Position numbers and translations under genes: made by a program. Shown one piece after another: positions 7,084 through 12,319 of a stretch of 16,776 nt of DNA (the first letter of the stretch is position 1; the number at the start of each line of letters is the position of its first letter). The notes beneath the pieces are model-generated. The model was not told where the DNA came from, ran no database searches, and worked only from the letters and a program-made list of their open reading frames with translations. Origin of the DNA: Patescibacteria group bacterium UBA2100 (GTDB lineage Bacteria; Patescibacteriota; Minisyncoccia; Phycocordibacterales; UBA2100); the NCBI GenBank assembly GCA_002331185.1, contig DCYW01000006.1, positions 1 through 16,776 of the forward strand. The letters run 5' to 3'.

Positions 7084-7629
7084 CTAAATTCGCCGTACTT
7101 GCAAGAAGTCGAGCTCTACCGGTGTCTCGCGGCCAAACATCGGCACCATAACCTTTACCTTACCACGCTCTTCATCTACCTCTCCAACTTTACCTTCAAG
7201 GTCTTTGAAAGGCCCATCAGCAATTATCACCGCGTCGTCAATCGCAAGTTCAATCTTGTGCTTTGCTGTATCAGACTCCATTCGTTTAAAGAGTGCGTCT
7301 ACTTCTGTTTGCTCCATCGGTACTGGCTGTGTACCTGAACCAACAAAGCCAGTTACACGAGGAGTGTTACGAACAACGTACCACGACTCATCGTTTACGA
7401 GCATATCTACGAGCACGTACCCTGGGTAGATTTTTTCTGCTTCCTCCACTCGCTTGCCAGCCTTTACCTTGATTTTCTTCTCAGTTGGCACCACGACTGC
7501 AAAAATTTGGTCTTGCATGTTCATTGACTCAATACGCTGCCGCAAGTTGCGAGCAACTGCCTCTTCGTACCCTGAATACGTATGAATAACATACCATCGA
7601 CGTTCTAATGTTGCTTGTTGTTTTGCCAT
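7084..7629 (-). CDS. nusG: Transcription termination/antitermination factor NusG
   Basis: Binds RNA polymerase and couples transcription to Rho or to ribosomes. The NGN domain (about residues 10-115) shows RRWYVIHTYSGYE, the IYPGYVLVDM strand and VVRNTPRVTGFVG. The C-terminal KOW domain (about 128-160) shows DGPFKDLEGKVGEVD. At 181 residues it is E. coli-like, without an inserted domain. It lies 3 bases after secE, and there is no SD site. The secE-nusG-rplK order is the usual bacterial one. Confidence 0.98.
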   Translation of the reverse strand: MAKQQATLERRWYVIHTYSGYEEAVARNLRQRIESMNMQDQIFAVVVPTEKKIKVKAGKRVEEAEKIYPGYVLVDMLVNDESWYVVRNTPRVTGFVGSGTQPVPMEQTEVDALFKRMESDTAKHKIELAIDDAVIIADGPFKDLEGKVGEVDEERGKVKVMVPMFGRETPVELDFLQVRRI

Positions 7630-7632
7630 AGA

Positions 7633-7809
7633 TTAAATAACCTGATTTAGAAGACCGCTAAATACATAGTCGAACGCTCCAAGATAGAGTGCTACAACGA
7701 TAGATAGTAGTATCACCAAAATAGTGAAAATAATTGTTTGTTTCTGTGTTGGCCACGAAACATGCTTCATTTCAGCATGTGTGTCCTTAACATATTGAAT
7801 AAGTCTCAT
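7633..7809 (-). CDS. secE: Preprotein translocase subunit SecE
   Basis: A 58-residue protein with a short N-terminal amphipathic part carrying the hallmark HVSWPTQKQT (residues 16-25). A single membrane helix follows (about residues 27-46, IIFTILVILLSIVVALYLGA). This is the minimal one-helix SecE that stabilises SecY in the inner membrane. Its position immediately upstream of nusG (3-base gap) is the canonical arrangement and confirms the call. Start at ATG 7809. An extended -10-like box ends 7 bases before the ATG, so a leaderless start is possible in addition to the upstream promoter. Confidence 0.95.
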   Translation of the reverse strand: MRLIQYVKDTHAEMKHVSWPTQKQTIIFTILVILLSIVVALYLGAFDYVFSGLLNQVI

Positions 7810-7816
7810 AGAATAA

Positions 7817-7825
7817 ATTTTACCA
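7817..7825 (-). promoter_or_regulatory. Extended -10 box directly upstream of secE
   Basis: TGGTAAAAT on the minus strand ends 7 bases before the secE ATG, which would place transcription start at the start codon. It overlaps the end of the U tract of the hairpin at 7835-7848. Confidence 0.35.
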
Positions 7826-7850
7826 AAATTAAAACGCCCTTTCGGGCGGT
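7825..7850 (-). terminator. Terminator-like GNRA hairpin in front of secE
   Basis: On the minus strand CGCCC-GAAA-GGGCG (7835-7848) is followed by TTTTAATTTT (7825-7834). It has the form of an intrinsic terminator with a stable GAAA loop. It lies between the strong promoter at 7860-7887 and secE, so it either ends upstream transcripts or forms the 5' end of the secE leader. Confidence 0.65.
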
Positions 7851-7859
7851 TATATGACT

Positions 7860-7887
7860 ATAATACGGATATTTTGCGCTGAGTCAA
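7860..7887 (-). promoter_or_regulatory. secE-nusG promoter
   Basis: TTGACT (7882-7887), a 16-base spacer, TATTAT (7860-7865) on the minus strand. This is one of the best sigma70-type matches in the window. The predicted start near 7853 falls just before the GNRA hairpin. Confidence 0.6.
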
Positions 7888-7895
7888 CTAACAAT

Positions 7896-7929
7896 GAACC
7901 CCCAAACGATGTTACTCGTTCAGGGGTTC
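7896..7929. other. Two-part hairpin downstream of the 55-codon ORF
   Basis: GAACCCC (7896-7902) pairs with GGGGTTC (7923-7929), and AACGA (7905-7909) pairs with TCGTT (7916-7920), with a CA/CA internal loop and a 6-base apical loop. There is no good U tract on either strand. It could be a weak terminator for the small ORF or an RNA structure. Confidence 0.45.
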
Positions 7930-7941
7930 TGCTGCCTCGCA

Positions 7942-8109
7942 TCAGCTGGTAGCATTCGTTTCAGGTACTTCTTCTTCATCTGTTCTCACTGCATTTGCAA
8001 TGCGCTCAGATCCATACTTCCGCTCTGCCTCGAAGCCTCTCGTTGCAATCCCAACGTTATCGATCTTCGCTTTTGTATAATGAAGTACGTCAATAAAATC
8101 TATGGACAT
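7942..8109 (-). CDS. Small hypothetical protein, 55 codons
   Basis: Not recognised. The ATG at 8109 opens a 55-residue frame with coding-like composition: amphipathic stretches, GFEAERKYGSERIANAV in the middle and an acidic Ser/Thr tail (DEEEVPETNATS). The frame stays open upstream of the ATG for over 30 codons but has no other ATG there, so this might also be the tail of a decayed longer gene. The start codon lies inside a 39-base palindrome. It is on the same strand as and upstream of secE. The reading looks protein-like, but there is no homologue I can name. Confidence 0.4.
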   Translation of the reverse strand: MSIDFIDVLHYTKAKIDNVGIATRGFEAERKYGSERIANAVRTDEEEVPETNATS

Positions 8110-8130
8110 CGGATGTCCATAGATTTTATT
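8092..8130. repeat. 39-base near-perfect palindrome
   Basis: Two 19-base arms (AATAAAATCTATGGACATC and its complement) flank a single central G at 8111. Because of the symmetry, both strands encode similar peptide stretches (KIYGH-x-MSIDFI). It covers the start codon of the 55-codon ORF. Confidence 0.85.
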
Positions 8131-8255
8131 CAGGTTAGACAGATAAGTAGTACTGCGGTTAATAAGATACTGCGTTATACAACTGATCCTATCATTCTCA
8201 GTATACTCATATATTTATATCCCACCCTACGAATTGCGCAGCGCTAGCCGTGTGC

Positions 8256-8298
8256 AAAAAAACATCTCATCCACCAGTTGGTGGATGAGATGTTTTTT
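8256..8298. terminator. Strong bidirectional terminator
   Basis: A 14-bp perfect GC-containing stem (ACATCTCATCCACC, 8262-8275, with 8280-8293) and AGTT loop are flanked by A7 on the left and T6 on the right. It ends the minus-strand membrane-protein gene at 8319. Confidence 0.9.
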
Positions 8299-8318
8299 GT
8301 ACGTATGAATTCCAGTGC

Positions 8319-8711
8319 TTAGACACCGAGTCCAAATCCAACGTATACAAGGTATAATCCTGCAACGACAGCAATCACCCCCGCAAGTACTGCAAGATTG
8401 CGATTCCTACCAAATGATTTTGCCCAACTGATCATCATATTTGGTACAAAGAAGATCAAAACTCCCTTTATTACCATACCCCAACCAACTATTGTAGGGA
8501 TGACCTGCCATGATGCCTCCCAAACGTTGTGGTTAAGCACGATAAGCAGACCAAGGATGAATACCATCGCCCCTGTCACGAACATGAGTGCTTTGTTGTT
8601 ACTCAAGTCGTCAACGATGTTCACAATAAATTTCTTTCTTGTCAGAATTATCACCCCTTCCAACAAAAGGTAGAGGCCAATTAACTGAGCAAGTAGTAGT
8701 GAAATTTCCAT
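8319..8711 (-). CDS. Hypothetical four-helix membrane protein
   Basis: 130 residues, mostly hydrophobic. Four likely membrane helices lie at about residues 5-23, 42-60, 68-90 and 107-127, joined by short basic loops (RKK, AKSFGRNRN). No enzymatic motif is visible, although the central NHNVWEASWQVIPTIVGWG is Trp-rich. I do not recognise the family. It is a single gene with a candidate promoter upstream (TACACT) and a strong terminator just after the stop. No SD site is seen at ATG 8711. Confidence 0.75.
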   Translation of the reverse strand: MEISLLLAQLIGLYLLLEGVIILTRKKFIVNIVDDLSNNKALMFVTGAMVFILGLLIVLNHNVWEASWQVIPTIVGWGMVIKGVLIFFVPNMMISWAKSFGRNRNLAVLAGVIAVVAGLYLVYVGFGLGV

Positions 8712-8742
8712 AATATTAATACTTACCTAATAATGTACTTTA

Positions 8743-8769
8743 AGTGTAGCATGGGGTATTTTTATGCAA
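8743..8769 (-). promoter_or_regulatory. Candidate promoter of the four-helix membrane protein
   Basis: TTGCAT (8764-8769), a 15-base spacer, TACACT (8743-8748) with an extended TG on the minus strand. The -10 box is the same as in front of rplK and tRNA-Leu. Confidence 0.45.
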
Positions 8770-8794
8770 CCGGCGACTGTGGGAAACTGTCTGG

Positions 8795-8908
8795 TCATCG
8801 TGTTATTTGAACTTCAGCGTAGTGAAACAATACTTTAAATATCACGCACCAGTGTACTATGAATGGATGTTCATCACGTAACGCATCTGCAGGTGATTCG
8901 TAGTTCAT
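8795..8908 (-). CDS. Possible micro-protein, 37 residues
   Basis: ATG 8908 is preceded by GAAGGAAAC, the clearest Shine-Dalgarno spacing in the window. It opens a 37-residue frame with an acidic start (MNYESPADALRDEHPF) and a hydrophobic middle (FIVHWCVIFKVLFHY) that may sit at a membrane. No homologue is recognised. The region 8712-9102 has no longer gene. Confidence 0.4.
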   Translation of the reverse strand: MNYESPADALRDEHPFIVHWCVIFKVLFHYAEVQITR

Positions 8909-8984
8909 GTTTCCTTCTATGCCTTTAAAGGGTCCTGTGGGTCAATAAATTTTCTCCCCGCTCTATCTTTTGCTCAGTACAGGT

Positions 8985-9083
8985 TTATTTTGGGCCATTC
9001 ATTGTTTTAAGGGGTGACAAAATACAGTAATAGACAGCTCCAGCAAATACTATTGCACTACTTAAGGCTGATGATTTTTTCAT
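8985..9083 (-). CDS. Possible micro-protein, 32 residues
   Basis: ATG 9083 lies 19 bases after the stop of the 9103-9777 gene, on the same strand. The peptide starts MKKSS and has one hydrophobic stretch (ALSSAIVFAGAVYYCIL) like a signal or membrane anchor. No SD site is seen. Support is weak and rests on composition and position. Confidence 0.28.
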   Translation of the reverse strand: MKKSSALSSAIVFAGAVYYCILSPLKTMNGPK

Positions 9084-9102
9084 AATGATATACCGAGCTA
9101 TT

Positions 9103-9777
9103 TTAAAAAGTTCCCAGAAAAAGTCTGTGTATGGCGAAGTTGAATTTATCGCGAGTAGATCTATCCATCTGTGACACTTTTTCTCTGTACAGCTCTGACT
9201 GCACAAATTCTTCAATCAAACCTCTATATATACCTACTAGTTTACTATTCGCGAGGCTTGAATTCCCTGCTTGTAATAACGTACGATATTCAGAATTTTC
9301 TCCAGTCATATGTGATCGGCGATGGTCAACCCATTGCAATATATCCTGAATGTCATCAACGTCTATTATATGTCCTACATTATGTTCGATAACCTGTAAT
9401 ATATAATTGCCTTCAGACACGTAGTTTTTGAATAGTTTATACATCTCGTCCTGAGAACGCACACTCTTGGGGTCTGGGTTAACATTGTGTTTAGCATGAG
9501 TGTTATTCTTCAAGTCAAATAAAGCTTTTTCCAATTCCGCAACATCTTCTTCAGCCAACCAATTCATCCAATGACGTGATGTCCCTTCTTTTTCTGATTG
9601 TAAGATAAGATTTGCCATTTTCACTGCACCTAACTGAAAAGCCTGCGGCTCAACAACATTAGCTAAAAACATAGCCTCAACCGCATTCCTTTTAAGTCCT
9701 GAGGGTATCTTCTCACCTTCTTTAGGACCTACGGTCTCACGACTAATCTTGAATAATTTTTCAAATTTCTTGGACAT
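9103..9777 (-). CDS. Hypothetical protein, 224 residues
   Basis: Not recognised. It is soluble, rich in charged residues and predicted mostly helical, with a basic N-terminus (MSKKFEKLFK) and no membrane segment or signal peptide. Conserved-looking patches are RHWMNWLAEEDVAELEKAL, QVIEHNVGHIIDVDDIQDIL and WVDHRRSHM, but I cannot assign a catalytic motif with confidence. The start at ATG 9777 has a good TATAAT upstream and no SD site. It is a single gene, with a possible 32-residue ORF following. Confidence 0.7.
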   Translation of the reverse strand: MSKKFEKLFKISRETVGPKEGEKIPSGLKRNAVEAMFLANVVEPQAFQLGAVKMANLILQSEKEGTSRHWMNWLAEEDVAELEKALFDLKNNTHAKHNVNPDPKSVRSQDEMYKLFKNYVSEGNYILQVIEHNVGHIIDVDDIQDILQWVDHRRSHMTGENSEYRTLLQAGNSSLANSKLVGIYRGLIEEFVQSELYREKVSQMDRSTRDKFNFAIHRLFLGTF

Positions 9778-9802
9778 ACCAATTCTCTATTTAGTAAGCG
9801 TT

Positions 9803-9808
9803 ATTATA
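9803..9808 (-). promoter_or_regulatory. -10 box of the 224-residue gene
   Basis: A perfect TATAAT on the minus strand, 25 bases before ATG 9777. No convincing -35 box is visible. Confidence 0.4.
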
Positions 9809-9887
9809 CTATTTTGTGTTGGAGAATGAGACATGACGATGAGTTGCTTCACTCCTAAAATGATCTCTGTTTTGGTTTATGTTTTTT

Positions 9888-9968
9888 AAAGGCGAACGAT
9901 GGGACTCGGTCACGAATATTTTTCCTGACGAAAAAATTTCTCGACCCCACATCGCGATGTTCGCCTTT
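9888..9968. repeat. Long imperfect inverted repeat
   Basis: AAAGGCGAAC (9888-9897) pairs exactly with 9959-9968. The inner segment (about 9909-9944) can pair further, imperfectly, around CCTGA. The roughly 80-base unit lies in the 300-base gap between the 224-residue gene and tRNA-His, which holds no convincing gene. Confidence 0.5.
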
Positions 9969-10056
9969 CGCTCCGTTCAAACTCACACAACGCTACGGCT
10001 TTCTTGCCCGAACGAAAGATACTCAAATACCCTATTTCATGCTTCCATGCAATATG

Positions 10057-10083
10057 AAAGACTCCATAATTTGTAGAGTCTTT
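10057..10083 (-). terminator. Hairpin terminator after tRNA-His
   Basis: AAAGACTC/GAGTCTTT, an 8-bp stem (10057-10064 with 10076-10083) and 11-base loop, lies 10 bases beyond the tRNA-His 3' end. The minus-strand U tract is short (TCTTTCATATT). Confidence 0.5.
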
Positions 10084-10093
10084 TCATAATTAG

Positions 10094-10166
10094 GGCGGCC
10101 ACCGGGAATCGAACCCGAATTTTCGGAACCACAATCCGAAGTAATAACCGTTATACGATGGTCGCC
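10094..10166 (-). tRNA. tRNA-His (anticodon GUG)
   Basis: The minus strand folds as a cloverleaf. The anticodon stem TCGGA/TCCGA encloses the loop TTGTGGT (anticodon GTG), and the T arm is TCGGG-TTCGATT-CCCGG. The encoded extra 5' G (G-1, position 10166) faces C73, the tRNA-His identity element. Oddities are an A4-C69 mismatch in the acceptor stem and a D stem of only three pairs. CCA is not encoded. Its first 16 bases overlap the end of an HNH reading frame. Confidence 0.93.
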
Positions 10167-10645
10167 ATCAACTTTTTGTCCTCATTCTTATATCGGTGAA
10201 TAAGGTGGTGGCAATTGTGGCACAAGTACACTAGGTTTTCAACAGAATTGTTACTTCGATTCCTGTCGATATGATGTACTGCCAACACCCGTACATCACT
10301 TACTTTGCAATGTTTGCATATTTTTTGAGCACCTGACCTTTTGAGTATCGAACGATATGAAACTTTTCCTCCACTGTAGTTACTATGCTTTTCTCCTGTA
10401 TACATCTGATTGCGCCATTGAGTTTGGCAACTCTTGCTACAAAAGTATTTCTTACTTTTTGAGCGCCTGATGTCTTTTGGTTGCTTATACACTTCTGTTC
10501 CACATATTTCACAAGCAATTATTTTACCTTTCTTGGCAGCTTCATGCCCACACTTCCTAGAGCAGTACTTACCAAATCAAAGTGCAAGATGCGAAGGTTT
10601 TGTCTTTACATCATTGCCGCACAATTTACACGAACCTATGACCAT
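10151..10645 (-). pseudogene. HNH endonuclease gene with an in-frame TGA
   Basis: The reading frame from ATG 10645 encodes a zinc-ribbon/HNH nuclease interrupted by TGA at codon 23 (10577-10579). It has CKLC ... YCSRKC, CEIC ... FCSKSC, CKHC and a C-terminal HNH core VHHIDRNRSNNSVENLVYLC with CHNCHH. The frame is intact on both sides of the TGA. The downstream part is also open from a GTG at 10492 (113 residues), which still contains the HNH core and could be translated alone. Such small HNH proteins are usually homing or phage nucleases. The last codons (MATIV, stop) are read from the 5' end of tRNA-His, a 16-base same-strand overlap. Nonsense mutation, readthrough and sequencing error are all possible. 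Confidence 0.65.
10187..10214 (-). promoter_or_regulatory. tRNA-His promoter inside the HNH frame
   Basis: TTGCCA (10209-10214), a 16-base spacer, TATAAG (10187-10192) on the minus strand, about 20 bases before the tRNA. The -35 box is made by codons of the HNH motif NCHH. Confidence 0.55.
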
Positions 10646-10687
10646 ATGTATACAGCCCCATGTGCTACTGTATACATATGGGGCTGT
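10642..10687. repeat. Two mutually exclusive hairpins at the HNH start
   Basis: Hairpin A is a 14-bp stem, 10642-10655 with 10668-10681 (core ATATGTATACAG). Hairpin B is a 10-bp stem, ACAGCCCCAT (10652-10661) with 10678-10687. They share bases, so only one can form. The HNH ATG (10643-10645) lies in the stem of A. No T run follows either. Confidence 0.6.
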
Positions 10688-10708
10688 GGGTGTCTGCAAA
10701 CCTACTAA

Positions 10709-11266
10709 CTACCCGATGTATTCAGGTGGTGTATCTTGTATATCACACTTATGATTCACAAAACGTACGAGCGCATACAATAGAGATGAAAGTCTATTTG
10801 CATACGTAAGTGTATGTGCCGATATATTTGCTCCCTCTTCTACAGCGCGTACCAAGCTCCTTTCTGCCCTTCGAGAAACAGTGCGTGCAACGTCTAATCG
10901 AGCCGACAGTTCATTACCACCGGGAACAAAGAAGGTGGTTATCTCTGGGAGCTGTTCATCAATAACTGCGATAAGTGCTTCTATATCTTTTATATTTTTT
11001 GCGGGAATCTTTTTCTTCGCACCTGCAAGCTCTGCCTGAATAGTAAACAGGTGTTCCTGAACATCCAACAAAATGGTACTGGTTGTTTTTTCTTCCACTA
11101 GCCAATCAATAGCACATGCAACACGACACCACCCCACAACCGTATTGAGCTCATCAAACGTACCCAGCGCATCAAAAACTGCTGCACTCTTAAGTATACG
11201 CTCTCCTGCTTTTGTATCAAAAAGCTTGGTTGTCCCCTCGTCTCCCTTTCCTGTATAGAAAGCCAT
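10709..11266 (-). CDS. PduO-type ATP:cob(I)alamin adenosyltransferase
   Basis: Transfers adenosyl from ATP to cob(I)alamin to make adenosylcobalamin. The N-terminal motif YTGKGDEGTTKLF (residues 4-16) is the PduO ATP-binding signature. Family segments follow: FDELNTVVGW, VPGGNELSARLDVARTVSRRAERSLV and the C-terminal NRLSSLLYALVRFVN. At 185 residues the length is normal. No other cobalamin gene is in the window, so it probably serves salvaged cobalamin for a B12-dependent enzyme elsewhere, such as a class II ribonucleotide reductase (inference). A TATACT box 6 bases before the ATG suggests a leaderless message. Confidence 0.93.
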   Translation of the reverse strand: MAFYTGKGDEGTTKLFDTKAGERILKSAAVFDALGTFDELNTVVGWCRVACAIDWLVEEKTTSTILLDVQEHLFTIQAELAGAKKKIPAKNIKDIEALIAVIDEQLPEITTFFVPGGNELSARLDVARTVSRRAERSLVRAVEEGANISAHTLTYANRLSSLLYALVRFVNHKCDIQDTPPEYIG

Positions 11267-11270
11267 AGCG

Positions 11271-11289
11271 TGAGTATACTATGCTCACT
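11271..11289 (-). promoter_or_regulatory. Promoter with dyad, cobalamin adenosyltransferase
   Basis: TATACT on the minus strand (11273-11278) ends 6 bases before the ATG. It lies inside an inverted repeat, GTGAG at 11270-11274 facing CTCAC at 11284-11288, which could be an operator. Confidence 0.4.
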
Positions 11290-11329
11290 TTTTTGCGAAA
11301 GACTATGAAAAAATAAGAAACCGTATTCT

Positions 11330-11360
11330 AAAAACATCCAATGATTAATTGGATGTTTTT
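11330..11360. terminator. Bidirectional intrinsic-terminator hairpin
   Basis: AAAAACATCCAAT (11330-11342) pairs perfectly with ATTGGATGTTTTT (11348-11360), with loop GATTA. There is no gene immediately on either side, so it may insulate the cobalamin gene promoter from the cassette region. Confidence 0.75.
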
Positions 11361-11382
11361 TATTTCTTTCTAATACCAGCTT

Positions 11383-11492
11383 GTGCTGACACGCTAATCG
11401 TTGCACGAATCCATTTCCAATTGCAAAGCGATTGACTGCGCACGCGTAGGGAGCATGGTGGCTCGAAACTGAAGCGTATGCTGGGATTATGC
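11383..11492 (+). repeat. Direct repeat, copy 1 (upstream of arsR cassette)
   Basis: A 65-base core at 11428-11492 matches 63 of 65 bases in copy 2 (13364-13428). A 22-base outer block (GTGCTGACACGCTAATCGTTGC, 20 of 22) lies at 11383-11404. The two blocks are 23 bases apart here and 3 bases apart in copy 2. The repeat lies in the 404-base gap between the cobalamin gene and arsR, which otherwise holds the terminator and operator. Confidence 0.85.
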
Positions 11493-11639
11493 GCTCAACC
11501 GCGCCCGTAGGCTCGCATGGGCAAACATAAAAAATTTCCTCACTTTTTTGCGACTTCCCCGATCGCCGACGCCACAAGGTGGAAAACAGGAAGAAAAGAA
11601 AATTTTGGATGTACGTCATTAGTTATTGGAATTGTTTGC

Positions 11640-11669
11640 ATATTATATTAGTATACGCTAATATAATAT
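11640..11669. promoter_or_regulatory. 30-bp palindromic operator/promoter of the arsR cassette
   Basis: ATATTATATTAG (11640-11651) and its exact complement (11658-11669) flank the six bases TATACG. It ends one base before the GTG of the arsR gene and contains TATAAT- and TATACG-like -10 boxes. A bound repressor would block its own promoter, as expected for ArsR/SmtB autoregulation. Confidence 0.75.
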
Positions 11670-11670
11670 T

Positions 11671-11928
11671 GTGACCCTTCATACTTTTTGTAGAGCTTTT
11701 GGAAACGCCGAACGTGTGAGGCTTGTCGTGTGTCTTTCGCGCACGGCGACTGTAAGTGAACTGCTTGAGAAATGCCACTTGAGCCAGAGCGCTCTTTCAC
11801 AACATCTTGCAATCTTGCGAAATGCTGGAGTGATTACTGCACATCGAAACGGCAGATATGTTCAGTACAAAACATGTTCTCGAGCTTATGTGCAACTGGC
11901 AAAAACGATTATCAATTTAACACAATAA
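11671..11928 (+). CDS. ArsR/SmtB-family winged-helix repressor, BigR/SqrR-like
   Basis: Homodimeric winged-helix DNA-binding repressor of 85 residues, near the short end of the family. The recognition region is about residues 28-68: VSELLEKCHLSQSALSQHLAILRNAGVITAHRNGRYVQY. Cys21 (RLVVCLSR) aligns with the conserved reactive cysteine of the persulfide sensors BigR and SqrR. Other cysteines are C7, C35 and C69; the usual C-terminal partner cysteine is not obvious. A CxC arsenic site is absent. The start is GTG 11671, which keeps the N-terminal helix complete. The gene follows a 30-bp palindrome and precedes rhodanese by 4 bases. The operon content supports persulfide sensing, but the signal is an inference. 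Confidence 0.87.
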   Translation: MTLHTFCRAFGNAERVRLVVCLSRTATVSELLEKCHLSQSALSQHLAILRNAGVITAHRNGRYVQYKTCSRAYVQLAKTIINLTQ

Positions 11929-11932
11929 AAAT

Positions 11933-12268
11933 ATGAAGCATGTAACAATCGGTGCGTTTAAAGAGATTATTAGCGCGGAACAGAATGATCCCTCTGTTGA
12001 TTTTATCAATGTATGTACTCCAGCGGAATACAAAGAGAAACATATCCATGGTGTACGCAGTGTCCCACTGGATGAACTAGAACAGCATGTTTCAGAATTC
12101 TCTAATAAGAAGACGATTTATGTGCACTGTCGTTCTGGTCGTCGAGGCGTACAAGCGATTGAGAAACTCAACATGCTAGGAATTAAGGCAGAATTTATCA
12201 ATGTCGAAGGAGGGTTGCTTGCGTGGGAAGAAGCCGGGTTTGAGACGGGTTCACACACAAACAAATAG
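11933..12268 (+). CDS. Single-domain rhodanese sulfurtransferase
   Basis: Moves sulfane sulfur between persulfides and acceptors through a cysteine persulfide. The active-site loop HCRSGRRG carries the catalytic C66. The DFINVCTPAEYKEKHIHG segment (about 23-40) and GGLLAWEEAGF near the end are typical of the fold. At 111 residues it is a complete single-domain form, cytosolic, with no signal peptide. It lies 4 bases after the arsR-family gene, clearly in one operon, and 51 bases before the persulfide dioxygenase. No SD site is seen. Confidence 0.93.
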   Translation: MKHVTIGAFKEIISAEQNDPSVDFINVCTPAEYKEKHIHGVRSVPLDELEQHVSEFSNKKTIYVHCRSGRRGVQAIEKLNMLGIKAEFINVEGGLLAWEEAGFETGSHTNK

Positions 12269-12319
12269 GATTCCAATTTATTCGCCAAACAAGGTATTAT
12301 CACAAAATAAATCTTATAT

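Noticed and set aside
7894..8247. Plus-strand 117-codon frame with Cys/Phe-rich start
   Set aside because: It lies opposite the better 55-codon minus frame, and its resemblance to that peptide comes from the palindrome.
10094..10166. tRNA-His as a pseudogene because of the A4-C69 mismatch
   Set aside because: The anticodon arm, T arm, G-1/C73 and a good promoter are intact; one A-C pair is tolerable.
11284..11553. 15-base direct repeat CTCACTTTTTTGCGA at 11284-11298 and 11539-11553
   Set aside because: Short, partly a T run, with no matching context; possibly chance or a small duplication.
11098..11619. Minus-strand 173-codon frame covering repeat copy 1
   Set aside because: It overlaps the start of the cobalamin adenosyltransferase, crosses a terminator and shows no protein-like composition outside the repeat.
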